From Deltaproteobacteria bacterium (lineage in GTDB: Bacteria > Desulfobacterota > Binatia > UBA9968): a DNA stretch of 64,000 nucleotides. Where the stretch lies: NCBI GenBank assembly GCA_016874755.1, contig VGTH01000024.1, forward strand, positions 1 through 64,000, given 5' to 3'. The position numbers and the translations under genes are program-made. The notes beneath the pieces were generated by a model. That model was not told the origin of the DNA, made no database searches, and saw only the letters and a program-made list of their open reading frames with translations. This document shows positions 48,236 through 57,255 of the stretch, piece by piece (within the stretch, counting starts at the first letter, position 1; every line of letters begins with the position of its first letter).

Positions 48236-49270
48236 ATGCACGGCAAAACTCGCGCTAATATTTTTGCTCCGCTGCTGCTTCTCGCACAACTAATATTCGC
48301 GGCCGGCGCCGGCGCCAAAGTCGACTGCGGTCCGGTGACCAACAACAGTAACGATTTGGCGCGCAGCGTCGCCATCGGCACCAGCCCGGCGGGCACGGGG
48401 GCATTTTCCCTGGGCTCGGGCTTGGCCGCGGTGGCGAGTAAGGCAACCCCCATCATCGCCAAGGTGCAGCCCTATGCCGGCCCCAATACGTTTGTGCCGC
48501 TGCTCGAAAGCGGCGAAATCGAGTTCGGCATCATCAACATTCTCGATTCCTATATGGCGATGACCGGCACGGGGACCTACAAGCGTACTTTCCCTAGCCT
48601 GCGCGTCCTGACCGGCGGTGTGTTTCCGTTCACCGGCGGCATCATGGTGCGCGACAAATCGGATATTCGCCTGGTGAGCGATTTGAAGGGCAAGCGGCTG
48701 GCGTGGGATTTCGGCGGCCACGCGGTGGTCCAGGCATTGTTCAACGCGGCGCTGGAGACCGGCGGCATCAAAGGCTCGGATGTTTCCCAGGTGCGCGTGA
48801 CGACCTCCAATGACGGCATCCGCGGCGTCGCCGAAGGCAAAGTGGACGCCACCTACGCATCGCTGGGCACCGGCCAGAACGAAGAAGCCAACGCCCAGGA
48901 GCCGATTCGCTTCCTGAGCATGCCAAACACCGAGGCTAACAATAAAATCCTCGGGCGTCTCGGCGCGTCGGTGGTGAAAGCCGAGCCGATGACCGGCATC
49001 CGCGGCGAGACTTTCATCGTCGGCTATCCGCTGCATATTCTCACCTCCACCAAGGTCAACGAGCGCACGGCCATGGCGGTGCTCAAAGCTTGGTGGGACA
49101 ATCACGCCGAGCTGCAAACGATTCATCCGCTGTTCAAGCAGTTCACCAAGGACGTGCAGGCGATTACGAATTTCACGATTCCGTACCATTCGGGGGCGGT
49201 GAAGTTTTACAAAGAAGCCGGCGTCTGGGGCGCGAAGCATGACGCGCGGATGAAGGAGATTTGCAGTTGA
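48236..49270 (+). CDS. TAXI-family TRAP substrate-binding protein, copy 3
   Basis: This 344-residue paralogue has a signal peptide (IFAPLLLLAQLIFAAGAGA), then KVDCGPVTNNSNDLARSVAI and VQPYAGPNTFVPLLESGEIE, the most divergent version of the ligand-facing PYNGPN loop. It also differs in FGIINILDSYMAMTGTGTYK. It ends MKEICS. The two cysteines are conserved. The ATG at 48236 follows AAAGGAG by ten bases; a GTG at 48233 is adjacent. The changed loop suggests a different ligand from copies 1 and 2. Confidence 0.9.
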   Translation: MHGKTRANIFAPLLLLAQLIFAAGAGAKVDCGPVTNNSNDLARSVAIGTSPAGTGAFSLGSGLAAVASKATPIIAKVQPYAGPNTFVPLLESGEIEFGIINILDSYMAMTGTGTYKRTFPSLRVLTGGVFPFTGGIMVRDKSDIRLVSDLKGKRLAWDFGGHAVVQALFNAALETGGIKGSDVSQVRVTTSNDGIRGVAEGKVDATYASLGTGQNEEANAQEPIRFLSMPNTEANNKILGRLGASVVKAEPMTGIRGETFIVGYPLHILTSTKVNERTAMAVLKAWWDNHAELQTIHPLFKQFTKDVQAITNFTIPYHSGAVKFYKEAGVWGAKHDARMKEICS

Positions 49271-49304
49271 AATGTCGAGAGCGATGGAAAGATAAGGAGT
49301 CGGT

Positions 49305-50354
49305 ATGAAAGCAAAATTATTAGCGAACCTCGGCGTGATCCTGCTCGCGATGGCGTCATTCCTCTGGCCGCAGTGGAGCGTGACTGCGCTGGCGCAAACG
49401 AAAATCGCCTGCGGGCCGACGCTCAATACGAGTAGCGACCTGCCAAAAACCATTGCCATTGGGACCAATCTAGCTGGGACTGGGGCTCACGCATTGGGTT
49501 CCGGGCTGGCCGCGGTGGCGAGCAAGATCACGCCGATCATCGGCAAGGTGCAACCCTACAATGGCCCCAACGCTTGGATGCCGCTGATGGACAGCGGCGA
49601 GCTGGAATTCGGCATCATGAACATCATCGACGCCAAGATGGCGGCCACGGGCACCGGCAACTATAAGAAGGCCTATCCGACTCTCAGAGTCGCCACCGGC
49701 GGCATGTTTCCCTTCACCGGCAGCATGACGGTGCGCGATAAATCCGATATCAAGCAGATTGGCGATCTCAAAGGTAAACGGGTGGCGTGGGATTTCGGCG
49801 GCCATGCGATCACCCAGACCTGGCAAAGCGCGGCGCTGGAAACCGGCGGGATCAAAGCCAGTGACGTCGTACAGGTACGTTTCTCGAATCTTAACGATGC
49901 TCTGCGCGCCGTGCCGGAGGGCAAAGTGGACGCGTCCTTCAGCGCTATCGGCATCGGCATCGTCGAAGAAGCCAACGCAATGGAGCCGATTCGGTTTCTC
50001 AACATCCCGCCCAACGACAATTCCAACAGAATCCTCGCCCAATATGGCGGATCGGTGGTCAAATCGGATCCCGCCGCGGGTATCCGCGGCGACACCACTG
50101 TGATCGGCTACCCGCTCCATTTAGTCACATCGACGAAGCTAAGCGAAAGAACCGTCAGCACATTGGTAAAAGTCTGGTTGGATAATCTGGCGGAACTGCA
50201 AACGATCCATCCATTGTTCAAGAAGTGGACCAAGGAAAATCAGGTGATCGACAACTTCACGATTCCCTACCATCCTGGGGCCGTAAAATTCTACAAAGAG
50301 GCGGGCATGTGGTCAGCCAAGCATGACGCGCGCACCAAGGAGATTTGCAGCTGA
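49305..50354 (+). CDS. TAXI-family TRAP substrate-binding protein, copy 4
   Basis: This 349-residue paralogue has a signal peptide with a longer hydrophobic core and an AQT cleavage region, KIACGPTLNTSSDLPKTIAI, VQPYNGPNAWMPLMDSGELE, MNIIDAKMAATGTGNYKKAY and the end TKEICS. The two cysteines are again conserved and no other cysteine is in the mature part. It has AAGGAG before the ATG. It is followed, after a repeat element, by the TRAP permease. Confidence 0.9.
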   Translation: MKAKLLANLGVILLAMASFLWPQWSVTALAQTKIACGPTLNTSSDLPKTIAIGTNLAGTGAHALGSGLAAVASKITPIIGKVQPYNGPNAWMPLMDSGELEFGIMNIIDAKMAATGTGNYKKAYPTLRVATGGMFPFTGSMTVRDKSDIKQIGDLKGKRVAWDFGGHAITQTWQSAALETGGIKASDVVQVRFSNLNDALRAVPEGKVDASFSAIGIGIVEEANAMEPIRFLNIPPNDNSNRILAQYGGSVVKSDPAAGIRGDTTVIGYPLHLVTSTKLSERTVSTLVKVWLDNLAELQTIHPLFKKWTKENQVIDNFTIPYHPGAVKFYKEAGMWSAKHDARTKEICS

Positions 50355-50366
50355 GCGCAGGCTGGG

Positions 50367-50457
50367 TTCACCACGAAGGCGCGAAGTTCGCGAAGTCAAG
50401 AAAAGATTCACCTACTAAATATTCCGAACTTCGTGCTCTGCGTGCCATCGTGGTGAA
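50367..50457. repeat. dispersed CACGAAG palindromic element, copy 4
   Basis: TTCACCACGAAGGCGCGAAG at the left and CTTCGTGCTCTGCGTG then TCGTGGTGAA at the right. It lies between the fourth receptor and the permease gene, and could modulate expression of the permease. Confidence 0.75.
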
Positions 50458-50483
50458 CGATTCCACGGCGCAAGGAAACTTCC

Positions 50484-52445
50484 ATGGAAATCGAAGAGAA
50501 TGTCCGCACCCGTGACTTGAGCGGCTTTGTCGAAGTCCTCGGGCGCTGTCTGTTGGTGGCGATCCCGCTGACGGGCATGTTTTTCCTGTTGAACCTGCCC
50601 CAATATCTAGGCTGGTTGGTTTTTAACGAACAGTATCTCGGGCTCTATCTGGGACTAGCGCTGTGCGCGACCTATCTCCTCGTACCGGCGGTGCCGCGCC
50701 CCAGCAAGAGGGTGCCCTGGTACGATGTCATTGCTTCCATCGCGGGTCTCGCGGTGGGGCTCTACGTTTTTATTTTTTACCCGGCAATCGTCAATTCGCT
50801 GGGGGAGATCTCCACCGAGCGGGTGATTCTCGGCATCGTTACGATTTTCCTGCTCGCCGAAGGCTCGCGCCGTTTGATCGGCTGGCCGCTGGTCATCATC
50901 GCCGGGTTTTTCTTCTTTTATGCACTGTTCGCCTATATCTTTCCGGGCGATTTCTACGGCAAGGGATGGTCGATCAGCCGGCTTGCCACCTATCTCTATC
51001 TCGACGCCAACGGCATCTTTGGCCAGGCGCTTCAGGTGGGCGCCAGCATCGTGGTTGTCTTCGTCATTTTCGGCGAAGTGCTGCATCGGGTCGGCGGCGC
51101 CGAATTTCTGAGCGATTTCGCCCTCGCGCTCATGGGCCGGTTTCGCGGCGGCCAGGCGAAGATCGCCATCGTGTCGTCGAGCCTATTTGGCAACATCAGT
51201 GGCAGCGCCGTGGCCAATGTGGTCGTCGACGGCGCGTTTACCATTCCGATGATGAAAAAAGCCGGCTATCCGCCGCCCCAGGCGGCCGCCGTGGAAGCGG
51301 TGGCGTCGACCGGCGGGCAGATTATGCCGCCAGTCATGGGCGCAGCGGCGTTCTTGATCGCCGAATACTTGCAAATGCCCTACGCCAGCGTGGCGCTCGC
51401 GGCGCTGGTGCCGGCGATTCTTTACTACGTTACCCTGTTCATCCAAGTCGATCTTTTGGCCGCGCGCAACGGCATCCGCGGCCTGCCGCGCGAAGAGGTG
51501 CCCGCGCTTCTGCCAGTGCTCAAGCGCTCGGCGAGCTTTGTCGTGCCGCTGGCGGTGCTGATCTTCTGGATGTTTTTCCTGAACCGCCGGCCGGAAGAGG
51601 CTGGACTTCTCGCCGCACTGGCGGCGTTGATCATTGGATTTTTCACGCCCGGCGTCAAAATCGGCTGGAGCGGCATATTTCAGATACTCATGAACGCCGG
51701 CCGCGGCATGTTGGAGATTGCCACGATCACCGGACTCGCCGGCGTGGTGATCGGCGTCTTGCAGCTGACCGGATTGGGTTTTACGCTGACGTTGACCTTG
51801 CTCAACCTCGGCCAGAGCAACGCGCTCCTCCTGCTCGTGCTCACGGCGGTCGTCAGCATCATCCTCGGCATGGGCATGCCGACCACCGCGGTCTACGTCT
51901 TGTTGGCAGTGTTGGTGGCGCCGGGGTTGGTGAAGCTCGGCATCGTGCCCATCGCCGCGCACCTATTCATCTTCTACTTTGGCATGTTGAGCATGGTGAC
52001 ACCGCCGGTGTGCATCGCCAGCTACGCCGCGGCCACCATCGGCAAAACCGATCCGGTGCAAACCGGCTGGCAGGCGATGAAGCTCTGCAGCATCGCCTAC
52101 GTCGTGCCGTTCCTGTTTGTGTTTTCGCCGTCGCTGCTTTTGATCGGCCGCTGGTACGAAGTCGTGCTCTCGGTGGCAACCGCCATTGCCGGTTCCATCT
52201 TGCTCGGTGTCGGCATTGTTGGTTATCTATTTCGCCCGGTGCCGGCGCTGAAGCGGGCGCTGTTCCTGATCGCCGCGGTCGGATTATTGATTCCAGTCGT
52301 GCACACTGGCAAGTTCGCCATGCTCACCTGGGCAAGCAACGGCATCGGTTTCGCTCTCGCGTTAACACTTGTTTTCATCGAATGGGCGGCGCGCAGGCCG
52401 CAAGCGGCGATGTCGGTGACGGCGCGGACAGGCGCGGCGAAATAG
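50484..52445 (+). CDS. TRAP transporter fused permease (DctQ-DctM type)
   Basis: This 653-residue inner-membrane protein has an N-terminal four-helix DctQ-like part (about 20-165) and a longer DctM-like part with the family core GNISGSAVANVVVDGAFTIP, MKKAGYPPPQAAAVEAVAST and GGQIMPPVMGAAAFLIA. This matches the fused permeases that work with TAXI receptors. The C-terminal part adds further helices. It is the only permease for the four receptors before it. Confidence 0.93.
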   Translation: MEIEENVRTRDLSGFVEVLGRCLLVAIPLTGMFFLLNLPQYLGWLVFNEQYLGLYLGLALCATYLLVPAVPRPSKRVPWYDVIASIAGLAVGLYVFIFYPAIVNSLGEISTERVILGIVTIFLLAEGSRRLIGWPLVIIAGFFFFYALFAYIFPGDFYGKGWSISRLATYLYLDANGIFGQALQVGASIVVVFVIFGEVLHRVGGAEFLSDFALALMGRFRGGQAKIAIVSSSLFGNISGSAVANVVVDGAFTIPMMKKAGYPPPQAAAVEAVASTGGQIMPPVMGAAAFLIAEYLQMPYASVALAALVPAILYYVTLFIQVDLLAARNGIRGLPREEVPALLPVLKRSASFVVPLAVLIFWMFFLNRRPEEAGLLAALAALIIGFFTPGVKIGWSGIFQILMNAGRGMLEIATITGLAGVVIGVLQLTGLGFTLTLTLLNLGQSNALLLLVLTAVVSIILGMGMPTTAVYVLLAVLVAPGLVKLGIVPIAAHLFIFYFGMLSMVTPPVCIASYAAATIGKTDPVQTGWQAMKLCSIAYVVPFLFVFSPSLLLIGRWYEVVLSVATAIAGSILLGVGIVGYLFRPVPALKRALFLIAAVGLLIPVVHTGKFAMLTWASNGIGFALALTLVFIEWAARRPQAAMSVTARTGAAK

Positions 52446-52465
52446 CACGGCGCGAGCCGATCGAT

Positions 52466-53524
52466 CTAGCGGGGGGCGGGAGCTGGCTTGGGGGCGTTCT
52501 CGTCGGCCGTCTTGGCGCTAAATATCATAACCACGCTCAGCGCCACCGTGCCGCGCTGCAGCGCCGGCAGCTGCCATTTTTGCATCTCGTCGACAATCAG
52601 TTTCTTGAAGCCGAAATCGATCAACGTCGCGCCGCTCTCGTAGATCTTGGTGATCTTGCCATTGCCGTCGCTCCACAAATCTACCGTCAAGTCTCCGGTC
52701 AAGCCGCTCACCTCGAGCATGCGTGCTTGATAGAGAGTCTTTAGCTCGGGCATTTTGCGCCCGATAAACTCGCGCAGCTTGCCGGCGCTGGCGGCATCGA
52801 TATCGACGTCGTCGATTTTGGCGCTGAGTTCGCTCAGGGCGACCTCGGCCTGCGGCTGGGTGAGGCTGAGCGCGGGCGCGGCTGAGGGCTGAGCTTTTTC
52901 AACCGTCATGCTGTTTCTCCCCGAGGCGCCGCGCAGGGTAATGAACGCCACGATGGCGGCGATCAGCGCTAAACCCAAAATGAGCAGGCCAGGACGCGCG
53001 CCGATTTTCGAGTCGGCGGAGACCGCGATGAGTTGGCGCAGCCGAGCCGACCAGCCGCCTGCAAAAGCCGCTTCGAAAGGCTCGATCGAGACCTCCGCCG
53101 GTCCGCCGCTTCTGCGCGGCGATTCGTCGGGCATCTTGATCGCACCCGCGACCTCGTCGCGTGGCATCGCGGAGTCGAGCGTTTGGTTGAGCACGAGACG
53201 GCGCAGCAATCTCTGATAGCTCCACATTCGGCCATGATCCTGCTGCCGTTCCGCAGCGTCATAACAGACCATGAGTATTTTACGAACGATGCCGCGCTCG
53301 ACTCCACTAAGATCGGTGTAATCGCGCAGATGCTCGACTTCGGCTTCGTGATCCGCTGGGCCGTCCAGGACGACTCTAATGAGCAGTTCGTAAAGCCGCG
53401 CGGTGCGGTCTAACGGATCGTCGCGCAACATATTGCCGGCGCGAGTGAGGGCCTCTTTGAAATCGCCGGCGCGACAAAACCGGTCGATTTGTTCATGCAG
53501 GGCGGATGCGTGTTCCGGGCTCAT
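52466..53524 (-). CDS. TonB-like / AgmX-type membrane protein with cytosolic helical domain
   Basis: This 352-residue protein has an N-terminal helical, TPR-like part (1-120), one membrane helix (about 180-200: LLILGLALIAAIVAFITL), a short Ala/Pro-rich linker, then a C-terminal domain (250-345) with EVSGLTGDLTVDLWSDGNGK, ITKIYESGATLIDFGF and MQKWQLPALQRGTVALSVVM. That last domain resembles the AgmX/PglI and TonB C-terminal families. It likely spans the inner membrane with the C-terminus in the periplasm. Its start codon overlaps the stop of a short upstream ORF. Confidence 0.6.
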   Translation of the reverse strand: MSPEHASALHEQIDRFCRAGDFKEALTRAGNMLRDDPLDRTARLYELLIRVVLDGPADHEAEVEHLRDYTDLSGVERGIVRKILMVCYDAAERQQDHGRMWSYQRLLRRLVLNQTLDSAMPRDEVAGAIKMPDESPRRSGGPAEVSIEPFEAAFAGGWSARLRQLIAVSADSKIGARPGLLILGLALIAAIVAFITLRGASGRNSMTVEKAQPSAAPALSLTQPQAEVALSELSAKIDDVDIDAASAGKLREFIGRKMPELKTLYQARMLEVSGLTGDLTVDLWSDGNGKITKIYESGATLIDFGFKKLIVDEMQKWQLPALQRGTVALSVVMIFSAKTADENAPKPAPAPR

Positions 53525-53682
53525 TGTGCCATCGCAGGGGGGGCTGCCTCGCCCATCGAGAAGCTATCGGTTGGCAAACAGAATACCAAGCCGTTGTCAG
53601 TGGAACGATGGCGAACGGAGAGATTGCCGCGCCGCGCCCGACCATGAAACTCAGAAGTTAAACCAGCCTGTCGAGTAGCCAT
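53521..53682 (-). CDS. short ORF overlapping the TonB-like gene start
   Basis: Minus-strand ATG at 53682 gives 53 residues, starting MATRQAGLTSEFHGRARRGN and ending SFSMGEAAPPAMAQ; its TGA overlaps the next ATG (ATGA). It has a Cys in LVFCLPTD and no recognised family. Coupling to the following gene supports it, but the ribosome site is weak. Confidence 0.3.
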   Translation of the reverse strand: MATRQAGLTSEFHGRARRGNLSVRHRSTDNGLVFCLPTDSFSMGEAAPPAMAQ

Positions 53683-53857
53683 GCCAGCGACCGTTTCTTG
53701 CAGTAGCTAGCGTACTTTCTAACAGCGAAGCTCGTGATGTCAAGAATGCTTGAAGAGTTACCGCGCGGCAGGGGATCGCCGTCGGCAAAGTGCGCCAAAA
53801 GGCGCCCTTCGCGAGTATCTTAGGGAGCCGCTGAGAGGGAGTGTGAGGCGAAACCGC
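53683..53857. other. intergenic stretch, nothing recognised
   Basis: About 175 bases between two minus-strand genes. No gene, terminator or RNA is supported. Confidence 0.4.
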
Positions 53858-54838
53858 TTAGTTGAGCTGCTTGAAGAAGCCTTCTTTGTCGAGCTCTTTC
53901 AAGAAGCTCGTGTCGACAAACTCCTCGGGCCGCTTGGATTTTGCCGCCGGCACGCGGCCCGCCACTTCGTTGATGGCGTTGCGCACGCCATCGAGACTGG
54001 GATAGGCGCCATAGTCCGTCACCTGCAAGAAGCTTCTGTAGCTTGCCTCAAGGATGTCCGGATCTTGAGTCTTCAAATGTTGTGTCATGGCATTTTTGGT
54101 GGCCTCAGGGTTCTTCTTTGCGAAGTGGACGCTTTCGATAAAGCCCTTGAGAAAGCGCTTGACCGTCTGCGGTTCGGCGCGAACGTATTTCTCCGTCGTC
54201 TCGACGATCAGTTGGGGATAGGGAATCTTGAGCGTGGCGATGTCGAGCAATATGTGGTGCCCCAATTTCTTCGCCTCGAAATCCAGCGGCGCCGAGAGTA
54301 GAGTTGCGTCGATGGAGCCGGCGGACAACGCTTGCACGCGGCTTGGCTGTGTACCGATCTGCAGCAGGGTTACGTCTTTGACAGGGTCGATGCCCTGTTT
54401 GCGCAACACCAAGCGCACCGCCGTGTCCGTGCCGGAGCCGAAACGGCTAATCGCGATCTTCTTGCCCTTTAGCTGCCCCCATTGGGTGATTTGTTTCGTC
54501 GTCACCAGGCTATAGGGCAGTGTATTGACCAGACAGGCCAGCATGATGGTGTCGGCGCCCTGGGTGCGCGACGCCACTGTGGTCGGGCCGGAGTTGAGCG
54601 CGATCTTGACCTCGCCTGAGCGCGCCACTTGCGCCAGCGTGCTGCCGGACTCGAAGACCGTGACTTTGGTCTCTAGGCCGTGCTTGCGCCACAAGCCGGC
54701 GTCATGGGCCAGATGGGCATAGGTCAGGCTGATCGCCGGGCCGGCGACACCAACGTTAAAAACCTTGTCCGATTGGGCAGCGGCCGGCGGCGCCGCCAGC
54801 AACAACCAGACACTGAGCAGCTTTAGTGGATGCTTCAT
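53858..54838 (-). CDS. NMT1/THI5-like ABC substrate-binding protein
   Basis: This 326-residue receptor has a signal peptide ([16 protein letters not shown]), then [80 protein letters not shown] and [16 protein letters not shown]. The ISRFGSGT loop matches the receptor at 9401. No permease or ATPase is adjacent. The ATG at 54838 is chosen because the signal peptide follows at once; the frame runs on 21 codons upstream. Confidence 0.88.
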   Translation of the reverse strand: MKHPLKLLSVWLLLAAPPAAAQSDKVFNVGVAGPAISLTYAHLAHDAGLWRKHGLETKVTVFESGSTLAQVARSGEVKIALNSGPTTVASRTQGADTIMLACLVNTLPYSLVTTKQITQWGQLKGKKIAISRFGSGTDTAVRLVLRKQGIDPVKDVTLLQIGTQPSRVQALSAGSIDATLLSAPLDFEAKKLGHHILLDIATLKIPYPQLIVETTEKYVRAEPQTVKRFLKGFIESVHFAKKNPEATKNAMTQHLKTQDPDILEASYRSFLQVTDYGAYPSLDGVRNAINEVAGRVPAAKSKRPEEFVDTSFLKELDKEGFFKQLN

Positions 54839-55028
54839 TGTATATTTCACACCCGCCTGCGGCGGATGTTTCCTTTGCCTATTAGGTGTTGTTTGTAGCA
54901 AATTCGCTGCGTCGGGTCGAGAGCGTTTCGCGATAGGTGTGTACGAGTCAGGCGCCTTGAAAATAGTGCCCCGCCATAGTTTAGTGAGTTTCTCATCAAT
55001 TCATCGACTAAATCAGGAGCTTTTTCTC

Positions 55029-56702
55029 ATGGCTGATAATTTGAAACCGCGCAGCGGCGTCATCACCGATGGTCCCGATCGAGCGCCGACCCGAGCGATG
55101 CTGAAAGCGGCGGGTTTTTCCGACGATGACCTGCGCAAGCCGATCATCGGCGTGGCCAACACGTGGATCGAAATCGGGCCGTGCAATTTTCACCTGCGCC
55201 GGCTGGCCGCGAAAGTGAAAGAAGGCATCCGCGCGGCCGGCGCGACCCCGATGGAGTTCAATACCGTCTCGATCTCCGACGGCATCAGCATGGGCGTCGA
55301 AGGCATGAAGTGTTCGCTGATCAGCCGCGAGGTTATCGCCGATTCCATCGAATTGGTCGCGCGCGGCAACCACTTTGACGGGCTCGTCTGTTTGTCGGGC
55401 TGCGACAAGACTAATCCGGGCGTGGTGATGGCGCTGGCGCGCCTCGACATTCCCGGACTGGCACTCTACGGCGGTTCGATCGCGCCGGGGCATTTGGGCG
55501 AAAAGGATCTCACCATTCAAGATGTCTTCGAAGCGGTCGGTGCGTACGCGAGCAAGCGCATCGATGCCAATCAATTTCTCGCCGTGGAAAACGCCGCCTG
55601 CCCTGGCGCCGGTGCCTGCGGCGGCCAATTTACCGCCAATACCATGTCGACGGTGATGGAGTTTCTCGGCATCTCACCGATGGGCAGTAACGGCATTCCT
55701 GCCACCGTCTCCGAGAAAGACGACGCGGCGTTTAACGCTGGCAGACTGGTCGTCGAACTGCTGCGTCAAGACTTACGGCCATCGAAAATTCTGACCCGTA
55801 AAGCGATCGAGAACGCGATCGCATCCGTCGCCGCCACCGGCGGCTCGACCAACGCCGTGCTGCATTTGCTCGCAATCGCTCGCGAAGCGGGTGTGGACTT
55901 GAACATCGACGACTTCGATCGCATCAGCGAGAAAACGCCGCTGATTGCCGATTTGAAACCGGGCGGCCGCTTTGTCGCCAACGATCTCTACAAAGCCGGC
56001 GGCATTCAACTGGTGGCCAAACGGTTGATCGAGGCCGGTTTGATTCACGGCGATACGATCACCGTGACGGGAAAGACGCTGGCCGAAGCGGCGCAGATGA
56101 CCAAAGAAGTCGCCGGCCAAGAAGTCGTGCGGGCGATGAATAGTCCCCTCAAAGCGACTGGCGGGTTGGTGATTCTCAAAGGCAATCTCGCGCCCGAAGG
56201 CTGCGTCGTCAAAGTCGCCGGCCACGAGCGCCTGCTGCACCGCGGCCCGGCGCGGGTGTTCGACCGCGAAGAAGATGCCTTTGCTGCCGTGCAAGCGGGC
56301 CAGATCAAAGACAACGACGTCGTGGTGATACGCTACGAAGGTCCGAAGGGCGGCCCGGGCATGCGCGAGATGCTCGGCGTCACTGCGGCGCTGGTCGGCG
56401 CCGGTTTGGGTGACTCCGTTGCGCTGCTCACAGACGGCAGATTTTCCGGCGCGACCCATGGTTTGATGGCGGGACACGTCGCGCCGGAAGCGGCCCATGG
56501 CGGGCCGATCGCCGCTGTGCGCGACGGCGATTCGATTGTCTTCGATATCAAAAAGCGCGAGCTCAACGTCGAGATTCCACAAGCCGAATTGCAAGCGCGC
56601 TTGAGCCAGTGGCGCGCACCGGCACCGCGTTACAAAACCGGCGTCATGGCGAAGTATGCCAAGCTGGTTTCGTCGGCTGCTGAGGGCGCAGTGACGCGCT
56701 AG
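55029..56702 (+). CDS. ilvD: dihydroxy-acid dehydratase
   Basis: This 557-residue IlvD has the family start [20 protein letters not shown]. The Fe-S cysteine stretches are [20 protein letters not shown] and [18 protein letters not shown], followed by [20 protein letters not shown] and the C-terminal [20 protein letters not shown]. It makes branched-chain 2-oxo acids in Ile/Val synthesis. The length matches the family. It is divergent from the receptor gene at 53858, and no other ilv gene is in the window. Confidence 0.96.
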   Translation: MADNLKPRSGVITDGPDRAPTRAMLKAAGFSDDDLRKPIIGVANTWIEIGPCNFHLRRLAAKVKEGIRAAGATPMEFNTVSISDGISMGVEGMKCSLISREVIADSIELVARGNHFDGLVCLSGCDKTNPGVVMALARLDIPGLALYGGSIAPGHLGEKDLTIQDVFEAVGAYASKRIDANQFLAVENAACPGAGACGGQFTANTMSTVMEFLGISPMGSNGIPATVSEKDDAAFNAGRLVVELLRQDLRPSKILTRKAIENAIASVAATGGSTNAVLHLLAIAREAGVDLNIDDFDRISEKTPLIADLKPGGRFVANDLYKAGGIQLVAKRLIEAGLIHGDTITVTGKTLAEAAQMTKEVAGQEVVRAMNSPLKATGGLVILKGNLAPEGCVVKVAGHERLLHRGPARVFDREEDAFAAVQAGQIKDNDVVVIRYEGPKGGPGMREMLGVTAALVGAGLGDSVALLTDGRFSGATHGLMAGHVAPEAAHGGPIAAVRDGDSIVFDIKKRELNVEIPQAELQARLSQWRAPAPRYKTGVMAKYAKLVSSAAEGAVTR

Positions 56703-56821
56703 CCGAGAGGAACCTCGCCGCGTTTGGCCGATCGCGGCTGCAGCCGGTGCGCTGTTTTGGGCCTTGCTATCGAACGCAAATCTGCTTAAACCAATAGCGA
56801 TCTCTGTTCGTGAGGTAGGTC

Positions 56822-57100
56822 ATGTCGTCCTGGGGATTGTTCGCTTTGGCACTGTTGATTGGAATCATTATCTCTGCGGCGGCAGCGTTTGTGATTTTTC
56901 GCATGCTCATCCAACAGACCAACGCCCGGGTGCTGCGTCTCGAGCGCGAACTGGCGCTGATTCGCGCCAGCGAAGACGACAAACAGCAGCGGCTCAATGA
57001 AATATTCCTCGCGGTGACGGGTCTGCACCGGTCGACCGAGGAACGCTTGAGCAGCATTCGCGAAAAGATCGAGCGATACTTTGCCACCAATAGCCACTGA
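56822..57100 (+). CDS. small single-helix membrane protein with coiled coil
   Basis: This 92-residue protein has one N-terminal membrane helix (LFALALLIGIIISAAAAFVI) and then a charged coiled coil (QTNARVLRLERELALIRASE, DDKQQRLNEIFLAV). I do not recognise a family. The ATG at 56822 lies behind a GAGG site. It sits between ilvD and the dehydrogenase without clear links. Confidence 0.55.
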   Translation: MSSWGLFALALLIGIIISAAAAFVIFRMLIQQTNARVLRLERELALIRASEDDKQQRLNEIFLAVTGLHRSTEERLSSIREKIERYFATNSH

Positions 57101-57180
57101 GTCGGTATAACTTCCCGGCACCGCCTTGCCGGATTCGCAAGTTCTCTGAAATTCTGCCGCGAAATTTCCGCCGTTTTCTT

Positions 57181-57208
57181 TTGACAGCTCGCCACGCTCT
57201 TAGATAGT
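57181..57208 (+). promoter_or_regulatory. promoter of the alpha-hydroxy-acid dehydrogenase gene
   Basis: TTGACA (57181-57186), 16-base spacer, GATAGT (57203-57208), then AGAGGAG before the ATG at 57256. Confidence 0.5.
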
Positions 57209-57255
57209 CTCGGGCGCAGTTTGCTACTTTCAACCCGCCAAGAGGAGTGTGTGTC

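Noticed and set aside
50663-52744. A 693-codon frame over the TRAP permease in another phase
   Set aside because: It is very rich in Arg and lacks membrane helices; the permease in the other frame has clear family motifs and a start. It is a GC-rich shadow.
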